Below the pieces are notes generated by a model. The model searched no databases. It was not told the DNA's origin and saw nothing but the letters and a program-made list of their open reading frames with translations. A program made the position numbers and the translations under genes. DNA of 64,000 nt, from contig NZ_CP030055.1 in assembly GCF_015291645.1 (NCBI RefSeq), positions 6,882,001-6,946,000 of the forward strand. Reading direction: 5' to 3'. This stretch comes from Bradyrhizobium sp. CCBAU 53340 (lineage in GTDB: Bacteria; Pseudomonadota; Alphaproteobacteria; Rhizobiales; Xanthobacteraceae). Position 1 is the first letter of the stretch. Each line of letters begins with the position of its first letter. This document shows, piece after piece, positions 51,925 to 61,157 of the stretch.

Positions 51925-52902
51925 ATGAGCGCGCCATTCGTTCTGGCCGTCCCCTCCAAGGGCCGCCTGCAGGAAAACGCGGAAGGCTTCTTCGCCCGCG
52001 CAGGGCTCAAGCTGTCGAAGGCCGGCGGCGCCCGCGACTATCGCGGCACCATCGCAGGCCTCGACAATGTCGAGGTGGCCTATCTCTCGGCGAGCGAGAT
52101 TGCCTCGCAGCTGTCACGCGGCTTCGCGCATCTCGGCGTGACAGGTGAAGATCTGGTGCGCGAGAACATCGCCGATGCCGACAAGCACGTGTCCCTGATC
52201 GACGGGCTCGGCTTCGGCTATGCCGACGTCGTGGTCGCTGTGCCGCAGGCCTGGATCGACGTCCGCACCATGGCGGATCTCGACGACGTCACCACCGGCT
52301 TCCGCGAACAGCATCACATGCGGATGCGGGTCGCGACCAAGTTCGTCAACCTCACCCGCAGCTTCTTCCAGAGCCACGGCATCACCGATTACCGCATCGT
52401 CGAGAGCGCGGGCGCGACCGAGGGTGCGCCGGCGGCCGGCAGCGCCGAGCTGATCGTCGACATCACCACGACGGGCGCGACGCTCGCCGCAAACGGCCTG
52501 CGGGTGCTCGACGACGGCGTGATGCTGCGCAGCCAGGCCAATCTGGTGGCCTCGAAGCACGCGGACTGGTCGCCCCAGGCGCTCGAGACCGCGCGCGTCA
52601 TCCTCGACCACATCGCGGCACGGGCGCGCGCCAACAAATACCGCGAGGTACGGACCCGCTTCCGGCAATGCGACGCCGCGCTGCTCGGCGAGGCCCATAG
52701 CCGGTTCGGCGTCGAAGCCCCGTTCGGCGGGCCGACCTCGTCGGGGATGCTGACACTGCACTGCCCGCCGGGCCAGCTCTACGCGCTGGCGAGCTTCCTG
52801 CGCGAGCACGGCGCCGAGACCGTCTCGGTGGTCTCGCTCGACTACGTGTTCGACCGGGAGAACCCGCTGTTCGCCAAGCTCGAGGCTTTCCTGCGGCAAT
52901 AA
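51925..52902 (+). CDS. hisG: ATP phosphoribosyltransferase catalytic subunit HisG
   Basis: HisG condenses ATP and PRPP in the first step of histidine biosynthesis. It opens with [17 protein letters not shown], the family substrate region, and has the conserved [13 protein letters not shown]-binding area near residue 160. At 325 residues it is longer than a typical short-form HisG, with about 95 extra C-terminal residues including [20 protein letters not shown] and a beta-alpha-beta-like end. It pairs with HisZ, as short forms do. The extension is noted as unusual; the family call is secure. Confidence 0.94.
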   Translation: MSAPFVLAVPSKGRLQENAEGFFARAGLKLSKAGGARDYRGTIAGLDNVEVAYLSASEIASQLSRGFAHLGVTGEDLVRENIADADKHVSLIDGLGFGYADVVVAVPQAWIDVRTMADLDDVTTGFREQHHMRMRVATKFVNLTRSFFQSHGITDYRIVESAGATEGAPAAGSAELIVDITTTGATLAANGLRVLDDGVMLRSQANLVASKHADWSPQALETARVILDHIAARARANKYREVRTRFRQCDAALLGEAHSRFGVEAPFGGPTSSGMLTLHCPPGQLYALASFLREHGAETVSVVSLDYVFDRENPLFAKLEAFLRQ

Positions 52903-53001
52903 GCCCAAACTTGTCGAGCTGCTTCGTTCAGCGTAGCGACAGCAAGCGACGGCTACCATATGCTGTTGAGATGACTGTGAACGCCTCTGGAACCTTGATC
53001 G

Positions 53002-54078
53002 ATGATGCTGGGCTCTGACGTGTCCGCCCTGACCACCACCGCAGCCAATGCCGCTGCGAAGGGGCTGTCGATTGTCGTCCCCGTCTATAACGAGGCGGCG
53101 GGCCTGGCCGCGCTGCACCAGCGCATCTGCGATCTCGCCAAGACCTTGCGGCAACGCTATCGCCTCGCCTGCGAGGTCGTTTACGTCGACGACGGCAGCA
53201 AGGATGCGACGCTGTCGATCGCACGCTCACTGCCGGCCGACGCCGTCGACGTCCAGGTGGTCTCGCTGTCGCGCAATTTCGGCAAGGAGGCGGCCCTGAT
53301 GGCCGGCCTCGACCATGCCCGCCTCGGCGCCGTCATGTTCATGGACGGCGACGGTCAGCATCCGCCTGTCCTGATCGAGCAGCTGGTACGGCACTGGATC
53401 GATGACGGCTACGACGTCGTCTATACCGCCAAGGCGCATCGCGACAACGAGACCTTCCTGCGCCGGGTCGCCGTGCACGGCTTCTACGCGCTGATCAACT
53501 GGGGCGCCCGCCAGAAGATTCCGGAAGACGCCGGCGATTTCCGCCTGCTCTCGCCACGCGCGGTCACGGCACTGAGGCAGCTACCGGAGCGCAACCGCTT
53601 CTTCAAGGGGCTGGCAAGCTGGATCGGCTTCCGTCAGATCCGGGTCGATTACGAGCCCGCGGCGCGCGCCCATGGCGTCACCACCTTCAACGCCGCGCGC
53701 CTGCTCGGCCTGTCGATCGAGGGCCTGACCTCGTTCTCTGTGGCGCCGCTGCGCTTCGCCAGCCTGCTCGGCGTCGCGCTTGCCGGCGTCGCCTTCCTGT
53801 TCGGCCTCTCGATCCTGTGGGAGGTGTTCACCACAGGCAAGCAGGTGCCGGGCTATCCCTCGCTCGTGGTCGGCCTGATGACGATCGGCGGCGTACAGCT
53901 CATCATGATCGGCATCGTCGGCGAATATATCGGCAAGATCCTTTCCGAGCTGAAGGCGCGTCCGATCTACTTCGTCGCCGAACACAGCGAAAAGCATTTT
54001 GAGGTCGACAAGGCCCAAGACACTTCGAGCCAGGACGCTTCAAGCAAGGACGCATCGAACCGGACCGCGGCCGAATGA
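53002..54078 (+). CDS. Family 2 glycosyltransferase, polyprenyl-phosphate type (ArnC/DPM1-like)
   Basis: This 358-residue GT2 enzyme has two C-terminal membrane helices (about 250-275 and 290-318), the layout of ArnC, GtrB and dolichol-phosphate-mannose synthases, which put a sugar on undecaprenyl phosphate. The DxD-type motif is MDGDGQHPP near residues 114-122, and SIVVPVYNEAAG opens the domain. The next gene, a ChbG/HpnK deacetylase, overlaps by four bases, so the pair may make and deacetylate a lipid-linked sugar. It ends in a Ser/Asp/Lys-rich tail of no known role. Confidence 0.87.
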   Translation: MMLGSDVSALTTTAANAAAKGLSIVVPVYNEAAGLAALHQRICDLAKTLRQRYRLACEVVYVDDGSKDATLSIARSLPADAVDVQVVSLSRNFGKEAALMAGLDHARLGAVMFMDGDGQHPPVLIEQLVRHWIDDGYDVVYTAKAHRDNETFLRRVAVHGFYALINWGARQKIPEDAGDFRLLSPRAVTALRQLPERNRFFKGLASWIGFRQIRVDYEPAARAHGVTTFNAARLLGLSIEGLTSFSVAPLRFASLLGVALAGVAFLFGLSILWEVFTTGKQVPGYPSLVVGLMTIGGVQLIMIGIVGEYIGKILSELKARPIYFVAEHSEKHFEVDKAQDTSSQDASSKDASNRTAAE

Positions 54079-54920
54079 GCGCGGCCGCGCGCCTGCGGCG
54101 GATCTGGCTCTGCGCCGACGATTACGGCATCAGCCCCGGCGTCAACCGCGCCATCCGCGACCTGATCGAACGCGGCCGCCTCAACGCCACCTCGGTGATG
54201 ATGGTCGGACCTGCGATCGAACGCGGCGAGGTCGAGGCGCTGCAGGAAGCGGCGAAGGCGAGCCCGCGCTGCGCGATCGGATTGCATGTGACGCTGTCGG
54301 CGCCGTTCCGTCCCCTCACCATGCATTTCCGCCCCTTGGACGGCGACATGTTCATGGCGTTTCCGAAGCTGTTGCGTGCTGGATTTCTGCACCGGCTCGA
54401 TCCCGAATTCTTCCACAATGAAGTGAGAGCGCAGCTCGCGGCCTTCGCGGACGCCTTCGGCCGTACGCCCGACTTCGTCGACGGCCATCAGCATGTGCAG
54501 CTGTTTCCGCAAGTGCGGGACGGCTTCGTCGAGGCCGTCAGCGAGATGGCGCCAAAAGCCTGGGTGCGCCAGGGCGGCCGCGACCTGCCGCTGACGCAGC
54601 GACTCACGTCGCCAAAAGCCCTGGTGCTCGATGTCCTCAGCGCGCAATTCCGTCGCCGTGCCGCCCGCGCCGGCCTCGCATTCAATCCCGCCTTTGCCGG
54701 CGCCTATGATTTCACCCGCGCGGCCGATTTCGGCGAGCTGATGCGGCAGTTCCTGGAAGGGCTTCCGGACGGCGGCCTCGTGATGTGCCATCCCGGCTTC
54801 GTCGACGACGTGCTCACCGGCCTCGATCCGATGACTGAGGTCCGCGAGCGCGAGCACGCCTATCTCGCGAGCGACTCCTTTGCGCAGCTGCTCGCGGCCA
54901 GCCGTGTAACATTGGGATGA
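54075..54920 (+). CDS. ChbG/HpnK family (YdjC-like) polysaccharide deacetylase
   Basis: This 281-residue deacetylase of the YdjC/ChbG/HpnK family removes N-acetyl groups from sugars using a metal bound by D and H. Motifs are LCADDYGISPG (about 12-22), IGLHVTLSAPF near residue 74 and DGHQHVQLFP near residue 137. In hopanoid producers a paralogue is HpnK; another homologue, NaxD, deacetylates undecaprenyl-phosphate sugar. Because it is coupled to a GT2 gene here, I favour the lipid-linked sugar role. It overlaps the GT2 stop (ATGA). Confidence 0.87.
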   Translation: MSAAARLRRIWLCADDYGISPGVNRAIRDLIERGRLNATSVMMVGPAIERGEVEALQEAAKASPRCAIGLHVTLSAPFRPLTMHFRPLDGDMFMAFPKLLRAGFLHRLDPEFFHNEVRAQLAAFADAFGRTPDFVDGHQHVQLFPQVRDGFVEAVSEMAPKAWVRQGGRDLPLTQRLTSPKALVLDVLSAQFRRRAARAGLAFNPAFAGAYDFTRAADFGELMRQFLEGLPDGGLVMCHPGFVDDVLTGLDPMTEVREREHAYLASDSFAQLLAASRVTLG

Positions 54921-55044
54921 AACCGGCAAGCGCAAGCCGTGGGGCTGGATGTCGCATACCGAAATTTAATCCGGCCGCCACTGTTGGGGCCACAATGGAA
55001 CCCTACATCCCGCTTGCGCTTGTTTCGCGCGAGGGAGACAGACC

Positions 55045-55881
55045 ATGACGCCGCAGGAACGCCAGCTCGTCGACGATCTTTTCGACCGGCTTTCGAAACT
55101 GGAAAATGCACCGCGCGATCCCGACGCGATCGCCGCGATTTCGGACGGCTTGCGCAAGGCCCCCGGCGCCGTCTATGCGCTGGTGCAGACCACGCTGCTG
55201 CAGGACGAAGCGCTCAAGCGCGCGCATAACCGCATCCAGGAGCTGGAAGCGGCCCATGGGCCCGAGCAGCCGCAGTCCGGCGGCTTCCTCGACACCATGC
55301 GCGACACGCTGTTCGGCTCCAGCCAATCACGCGGCTCGGTTCCGAACGTGCCGCCGCGTGATCAGCGGCCGGTCTGGAACAGTGGCCAGACGATGCAGCA
55401 GGCCCAACCGGGATACGGCGCGCCGCCGCCTTATGGTCAGGCTTACGGGCAAGGTCAGGGATATGGACAAGGTTACGGCGCACCTCCGGTCGGCGGTGGC
55501 GGCGGCTCGTTCCTGGGTACTGCGGCGGCCGCTGCAGCCGGCGTGGTCGGCGGCTCGCTGCTGCTTTCCAGCATCCGCGGCATGATGGGCGGCGGATCGC
55601 ATCAGGCCTTTGGCGACACCACCATCATCGAAGAACGCGGCGGCAGCTCACCGTGGGGCGGCGATCAATCGAATAGCTCGCTCGCCCGCGATGCCGGCCT
55701 CAATGACATCGGGTCGAACCGCGACTCTCGCCAGGATTCTCATCAGGGCTTCTTCGACCAGAACTCGAACGATCGCGACAACGACGATCAGAACTACGAC
55801 AACAACGACAACGGCAATATGGACGTGGCCGACGACAGCGATTTCGGCGGCGGCGACGATGGCGGCAGCGATTACGCGTAA
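55045..55881 (+). CDS. DUF2076 domain-containing protein
   Basis: This 278-residue protein begins with the DUF2076 pattern MTPQERQLVDDLFDRLSKLE and LVQTTLLQDEALKRAHNRIQEL as coiled-coil-like helices, then a Gly/Gln/Tyr-rich region (YGQGQGYGQ), a hydrophobic stretch (about 150-175, TAAAAAAGVVGGSLLLSSI), and an acidic Asn/Asp-rich C-terminus. The family is a periplasmic or envelope protein of unknown function; the hydrophobic segment may be a membrane anchor. A GAGGGAGA site precedes ATG 55045. Repeat C follows. Confidence 0.85.
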   Translation: MTPQERQLVDDLFDRLSKLENAPRDPDAIAAISDGLRKAPGAVYALVQTTLLQDEALKRAHNRIQELEAAHGPEQPQSGGFLDTMRDTLFGSSQSRGSVPNVPPRDQRPVWNSGQTMQQAQPGYGAPPPYGQAYGQGQGYGQGYGAPPVGGGGGSFLGTAAAAAAGVVGGSLLLSSIRGMMGGGSHQAFGDTTIIEERGGSSPWGGDQSNSSLARDAGLNDIGSNRDSRQDSHQGFFDQNSNDRDNDDQNYDNNDNGNMDVADDSDFGGGDDGGSDYA

Positions 55882-55887
55882 GGCCAG

Positions 55888-56043
55888 TCTTCTCCCGATC
55901 CCCGTTCTTACGGGGAGAGGGTTGGGGTGAGGGGCTCTATCGGCGAAGTCGGTAAGAGTTGCGTTTGCGGAGGCTCCCCCTCACCCGGAATTCGCGCTTC
56001 GCTCGAATTCCCGCCTCTCCCCGCTAGCGGGGCGAGGCGAAGG
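55888..56043. repeat. Palindromic intergenic repeat, family C
   Basis: The element has a CCCCGT/ACGGGG hairpin near 55900-55916 and a second inverted segment ending near 56037 (CCTCTCCCCG, GCGGGGCGAGG). I recognise the CCTCACCC-GAATTC-type sequence as a common bradyrhizobial intergenic repeat. It lies between the convergent DUF2076 and L,D-transpeptidase genes. Confidence 0.75.
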
Positions 56044-56050
56044 AACATCA

Positions 56051-56866
56051 TCACATCACCACGACCTTGGTGCCGACATTGACGCGGCCATAGAGGTCGA
56101 TGACGTCCTCGTTGCGCATGCGGATGCAGCCGGAGGAGACGTTGGTGCCGATGGTCCAGGGCTCGTTGGAGCCGTGGATGCGGTAGAGCGTGGAGCCCAG
56201 ATACATCGCACGCGCGCCGAGCGGGTTTTCCGGGCCGCCCTCCATGTGCCTGGGCAAATCGGGACGGCGGGCGAGCATTTCCGCCGGCGGCGTCCAATCC
56301 GGCCATTCGCGTTTGGCGGTGATCGACTTCACGCCGGTCCAGGTGAAGCCTTCGCGTCCGACGCCGATGCCGTAACGCATTGCGCGGCCGTTGCCCTCGA
56401 CGAGATAGAGGAACTTGTTGGTGGAATCGACCACGATCGTGCCGGCACTTTCCTTGCCGCTATAGTCAACAAGCTGCTTCTCGAATTTCGGATCGAACGG
56501 ACGCTGCCGCGGATCGATCGCTTCCTGCTGGTAACTTGCGCCTTGCTGATACCCGCCCTGCATCTGCGGCTCGCCCATCGGCGGCAGGCGGCGCGGATCG
56601 TTGTAGGCGGGCTGCTGCTGATAGATCGGCTGCTGCGGCGCATAGGCCGGGCCACGGCCGGGACCGTCGCCGAACAGGAACTCGATGAAGCCGCCGCCCA
56701 TATTGCCATTGGACGCCACGCGCACCGGGGCCGGGACGATCTGCGGCTGGTAGAGCACCGCGGGTGGATCGTGCGGCACGGTATTGTCGAAGGCGCTGGC
56801 GCTGGTCGCGCCGACAATGAAGGCGCATGCGCTGCCGAGCAGCGCGACAGACATTTTCTTGAACAT
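56051..56866 (-). CDS. L,D-transpeptidase (YkuD family)
   Basis: This 271-residue exported enzyme makes 3-3 peptidoglycan crosslinks or attaches proteins to peptidoglycan. It has a signal peptide to residue 25 (SASA), a Gln/Pro/Tyr-rich linker, then the YkuD domain with H231 in HGSNEPWTIG and catalytic C247 in SSGCIRM. ATG 56866 (MFKKMSV) is the start; longer frames to 56899 are less likely. Linker length is long for the family. It diverges from cheZ, leaving 308 bases of promoter region. Confidence 0.93.
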   Translation of the reverse strand: MFKKMSVALLGSACAFIVGATSASAFDNTVPHDPPAVLYQPQIVPAPVRVASNGNMGGGFIEFLFGDGPGRGPAYAPQQPIYQQQPAYNDPRRLPPMGEPQMQGGYQQGASYQQEAIDPRQRPFDPKFEKQLVDYSGKESAGTIVVDSTNKFLYLVEGNGRAMRYGIGVGREGFTWTGVKSITAKREWPDWTPPAEMLARRPDLPRHMEGGPENPLGARAMYLGSTLYRIHGSNEPWTIGTNVSSGCIRMRNEDVIDLYGRVNVGTKVVVM

Positions 56867-57174
56867 CGACGTACTCTGTACTGTTTCGTCTCGTTGCATT
56901 CGCCGCCGAACGCGCAGGCTGCGTCCTCGACGTGGTCAATAAAGAGCAAACTCCGTTTCGTTTGGTAAACGGATCGGGCGTTTCGATTCACCACGTCGCG
57001 AGCAACGGGCCAATTCGGCGATCAGCGTTTATTTTCGGTGAAGGCGCAAGCCACATGGTTAATCGCCCGTTTGCACGCCGTCGCGCGCGACCGCTTCTCA
57101 GTTCCTGCTGTGAACCTCGTGTTAAATTGCTTCTGGCTACAAAGACGCGTGAAAGAGGTGGGGGGAGTATCCTG

Positions 57175-57939
57175 ATGGCTGTTCACCGCAAACGTTTTCG
57201 TGTCGAGGATATCACCGGCGGCGAGATGCCAATGCTGGACGTGACTGAAGAGGCAGGCCCGATGCACAGCGAGATCATGGCGGAGCTGCGTGCAATCCGC
57301 GCACAGATGGCACGGAGCAGCCAGGTCGCAATGCCGCCGAGCGACGCTGTCGTGGCGCAGGAAATTGCCGATACGCGAGCGTTGCTGGATACCTACCGCG
57401 CCCAAATCGAGCAGTGCGAGAAGCTGAAGGTCGAGCTCGACCTCATTCACGACGCCATCGACCGCACCAAGCGCGAGATCGCGACCCTGCACGGCAAGAG
57501 CTTCGACGGCGGCGAGATGGCCAAGGTCAATGGCGAGCTCGGCGCGGTGGTCGGCGGCACCGAGCAGGCGACCCAGCAGATCCTCGAAGCCGCGGAGTCG
57601 ATCGACCAGGCCGCGAGCGCGATGTCCAAGGTCGACTCGGTTGATCAGCAGAAGCGGCTCGCCGACGACATCCAGGAACGCGTCATCTCGATCTTCGAGG
57701 CCTGCAACTTCCAGGACCTGACCGGCCAGCGCATCAGCAAGGTCATGAACACGATGAAGTTCATCGAGCAGCACATCAATGCGATGATGGACATCTGGGG
57801 CGGCGTCGACGCCATCAAGTCCCACGTGCCGACCCAGGTCGACAATCGCAGCGAAGACGAAAAGCTTCTCAACGGCCCGAAGCTCGCCGGCGACGTCGGC
57901 CACGCCTCGCAGGACGACATCGACGCGCTGTTCGACTGA
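57175..57939 (+). CDS. cheZ: Chemotaxis phosphatase CheZ
   Basis: CheZ dephosphorylates CheY-P and so resets the motor signal. The 254-residue helical protein has the catalytic pair D181-x3-Q185 in FQDLTGQR, spaced as in E. coli D143/Q147. Its C-terminus DDIDALFD resembles the CheY-binding peptide of other CheZ proteins. GGGGGAG precedes ATG 57175. No other chemotaxis genes adjoin, but a lone cheY-like regulator lies at 6567 in this window. A strong terminator follows. Confidence 0.93.
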   Translation: MAVHRKRFRVEDITGGEMPMLDVTEEAGPMHSEIMAELRAIRAQMARSSQVAMPPSDAVVAQEIADTRALLDTYRAQIEQCEKLKVELDLIHDAIDRTKREIATLHGKSFDGGEMAKVNGELGAVVGGTEQATQQILEAAESIDQAASAMSKVDSVDQQKRLADDIQERVISIFEACNFQDLTGQRISKVMNTMKFIEQHINAMMDIWGGVDAIKSHVPTQVDNRSEDEKLLNGPKLAGDVGHASQDDIDALFD

Positions 57940-57963
57940 GCAAGCGCGACGGACAGATCAGCA

Positions 57964-57987
57964 AAACGCCGGCGCAAGCCGGCGTTT
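57964..57987 (+). terminator. Intrinsic terminator after cheZ
   Basis: A perfect 10-bp stem, AAACGCCGGC paired with GCCGGCGTTT over GCAA, is followed by CTTG and then TTTT. It ends the cheZ transcript 25 bases after the stop. Confidence 0.8.
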
Positions 57988-58009
57988 CTTGTTTTGGGGA
58001 CCCCTCAAC

Positions 58010-58114
58010 TGTCATCGCCCGGCTTGACCGGGCGATCCAGTATTCCAGAGACAGCGAGGCTAGGGCCGAGAAGCCGCGGCGTACTGGATGCCCCGGTCAA
58101 GCCGGGGCATGACG
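58010..58114. repeat. Two-module palindromic repeat, family B, copy 2
   Basis: Modules TGTCAT-(CGCCCGG/CCGGGCG)-ATCCAGTA and TACTGGAT-(GCCCCGG/CCGGGGC)-ATGAC flank a short spacer. The outer ends match copy 1 at 34847, but the stem bases differ while still pairing. It is between the convergent cheZ and lipoprotein genes. Confidence 0.8.
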
Positions 58115-58125
58115 GAGAAGACAGA

Positions 58126-58647
58126 TTACGCCCGCGGCGCGCAGCGGACGTAGACCATGTTGCCGTAGCGGGTGGCGGCGTCCTTGTCGACGAAGCGGGT
58201 GATCATGACGCGGCCGTCGAAGGAGACGATCTCGCGGTCCTGCTCACCCGGCGTCGGACCGGAAGGGCCGATATAGTTCTTGCCGCTCGGCGAGCCCTTC
58301 AGCCGCAGCTCCTGGGGCGTCGCCTGGTCGGCCAGATGCATGATCACGCCGCCGGAGGAACCGGCGCCGATCACGTAAGGATTCTTGCACTGGGCCCTTG
58401 CGGCCGCCTCGGTGCGGGCACGATCGGCCGGGTTCTGGAACGAGGCCAGGCCCCAGCGGCCGACGATCTCGTCGGCGCGGATCGAGGCCGGCATTTCCGG
58501 CGCGGTACCGGGCTCGGCCTCGGGCGCCGGCTGGGACGACGAGAAGGACGGCAGGCTCATGCCGCCGCCGCAGGCGCCGAGCAGCAGCGCCAGACAAGAA
58601 GCGGCGGCCAGATTGGCGACCGTGCGCGCGTGAGCTGAACTGATCAT
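58126..58647 (-). CDS. Small lipoprotein of unknown function
   Basis: This 173-residue lipoprotein has a lipobox LLLGAC near residue 25, so lipidation at the Cys of ACGGG is expected, followed by a Ser/Pro-rich linker. The globular part contains ADEIVGRWGLASFQN and ends VYVRCAPRA; three cysteines are left after the lipid Cys. ATG 58647 is chosen over the longer frame because the signal peptide begins there. It converges on cheZ. I do not recognise the family, although it is common in bradyrhizobia. Confidence 0.75.
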   Translation of the reverse strand: MISSAHARTVANLAAASCLALLLGACGGGMSLPSFSSSQPAPEAEPGTAPEMPASIRADEIVGRWGLASFQNPADRARTEAAARAQCKNPYVIGAGSSGGVIMHLADQATPQELRLKGSPSGKNYIGPSGPTPGEQDREIVSFDGRVMITRFVDKDAATRYGNMVYVRCAPRA

Positions 58648-58803
58648 GGCATCCCCCCGAACAAGACCATGGCCACACCCATCCCGCAGCCAAGCGCAAA
58701 ACCGCTGCCGGAGCAATGACGTCCTTTGATACGCCGGAGCCCCGAACAAGTTTCCAATGCCACCATCCTATATCCGCCTCACCAATCGCTTAACCACCTT
58801 TGC

Positions 58804-58832
58804 TTGACAGGATCGCAGCCAAGCCATATCCC
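58804..58832 (+). promoter_or_regulatory. Sigma-70-type promoter of groESL
   Basis: TTGACA at 58804-58809 is a perfect -35, with TATCCC at 58827 (17-base spacing) or CATATC at 58825 as the -10. It lies 11 bases before the CIRCE element, consistent with HrcA repression of a vegetative promoter. Confidence 0.65.
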
Positions 58833-58842
58833 CTGCGCACTA

Positions 58843-58869
58843 TTAGCACTCGGAAAGACCGATTGCTAA
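58843..58869 (+). promoter_or_regulatory. CIRCE operator (HrcA binding site)
   Basis: TTAGCACTC-N9-GATTGCTAA matches the CIRCE consensus TTAGCACTC-N9-GAGTGCTAA with one mismatch in the right arm. It lies just downstream of the promoter and about 95 bases before groES, the expected place for HrcA control of heat-shock expression. Confidence 0.9.
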
Positions 58870-58965
58870 GCGCGCCGTTCAGCCCTCGGGAAGAGGAAGG
58901 ACGGAAGCGCCGCCCTCATCCACTTCCGCTGCTTATCGAAAAGCGAGCCTCCAAAGGGAAACGTC

Positions 58966-59262
58966 ATGGCTAAGTCCAAATTTCGTCCGCTGCATGACCG
59001 TGTCGTGGTCAAACGTATCGACGCCGAGGAAAAGACCAAGGGCGGCATCATCATCCCCGACACCGCCAAGGAAAAGCCGTCCCAGGGCGAGGTCGTCGCC
59101 GTCGGCCCCGGCGGCCGTGACGAGGCTGGCAAGCTAATCCCGATCGACCTCAAGGTCGGCGACCGTGTGCTGTTCGGCAAGTGGTCGGGCACCGAGGTCA
59201 AGATCGACAACGAAGAGCTCCTGATCATGAAGGAGTCGGACATCATGGGCGTGATGGCCTAG
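58966..59262 (+). CDS. groES: Co-chaperonin GroES
   Basis: GroES is the heptameric lid of the GroEL folding chamber. The 98-residue sequence is canonical: [17 protein letters not shown], the mobile loop [12 protein letters not shown] and C-terminal [10 protein letters not shown]. It is preceded by CIRCE and a sigma-70-type promoter, so HrcA represses it without heat stress. groEL follows after 108 bases that contain a hairpin. Confidence 0.98.
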   Translation: MAKSKFRPLHDRVVVKRIDAEEKTKGGIIIPDTAKEKPSQGEVVAVGPGGRDEAGKLIPIDLKVGDRVLFGKWSGTEVKIDNEELLIMKESDIMGVMA

Positions 59263-59292
59263 GGCCATCAGCCTGAACGGCCGCTGAATGCC

Positions 59293-59318
59293 ATGCCCGG
59301 ATCATCAGGTCCGGGCAT
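59293..59318 (+). other. Intercistronic hairpin between groES and groEL
   Basis: A 9-bp stem, ATGCCCGGA paired with TCCGGGCAT over TCATCAGG, is not followed by a T run, so it is more likely an mRNA-processing or stability element than a terminator. Its loop and stem nearly match the hairpin at 12893. Confidence 0.6.
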
Positions 59319-59367
59319 CCATCATTCAGCCTGATATCACCAAGCACGACACATCAAGACACTATAG

Positions 59368-61011
<1,644 letters not shown>

Positions 61012-61036
61012 GCCCATCCTCACCTGACGGTATTGC

Positions 61037-61066
61037 GAAGGCCGCCTCCGGGCGGCCTTCTTTTTT
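61037..61066 (+). terminator. Strong intrinsic terminator after groEL
   Basis: A perfect 10-bp stem, GAAGGCCGCC paired with GGCGGCCTTC over TCCG, is followed by six Ts. Confidence 0.9.
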
Positions 61067-61157
61067 GCGCACCCTGAGGCGCGCTTTCCGATTCAACCTG
61101 TGGCCAAAACCCACTACGGTGGCGCGCCGATTCTGCTTCCTTTCAAGGATTTCGTCG

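Larger units (their letters stand above)
58648..58965. other. Lipoprotein-groES divergent region
   Basis: These 318 bases contain the groESL promoter and CIRCE operator listed separately, and the upstream region of the lipoprotein gene. I see no other gene here. Confidence 0.6.
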
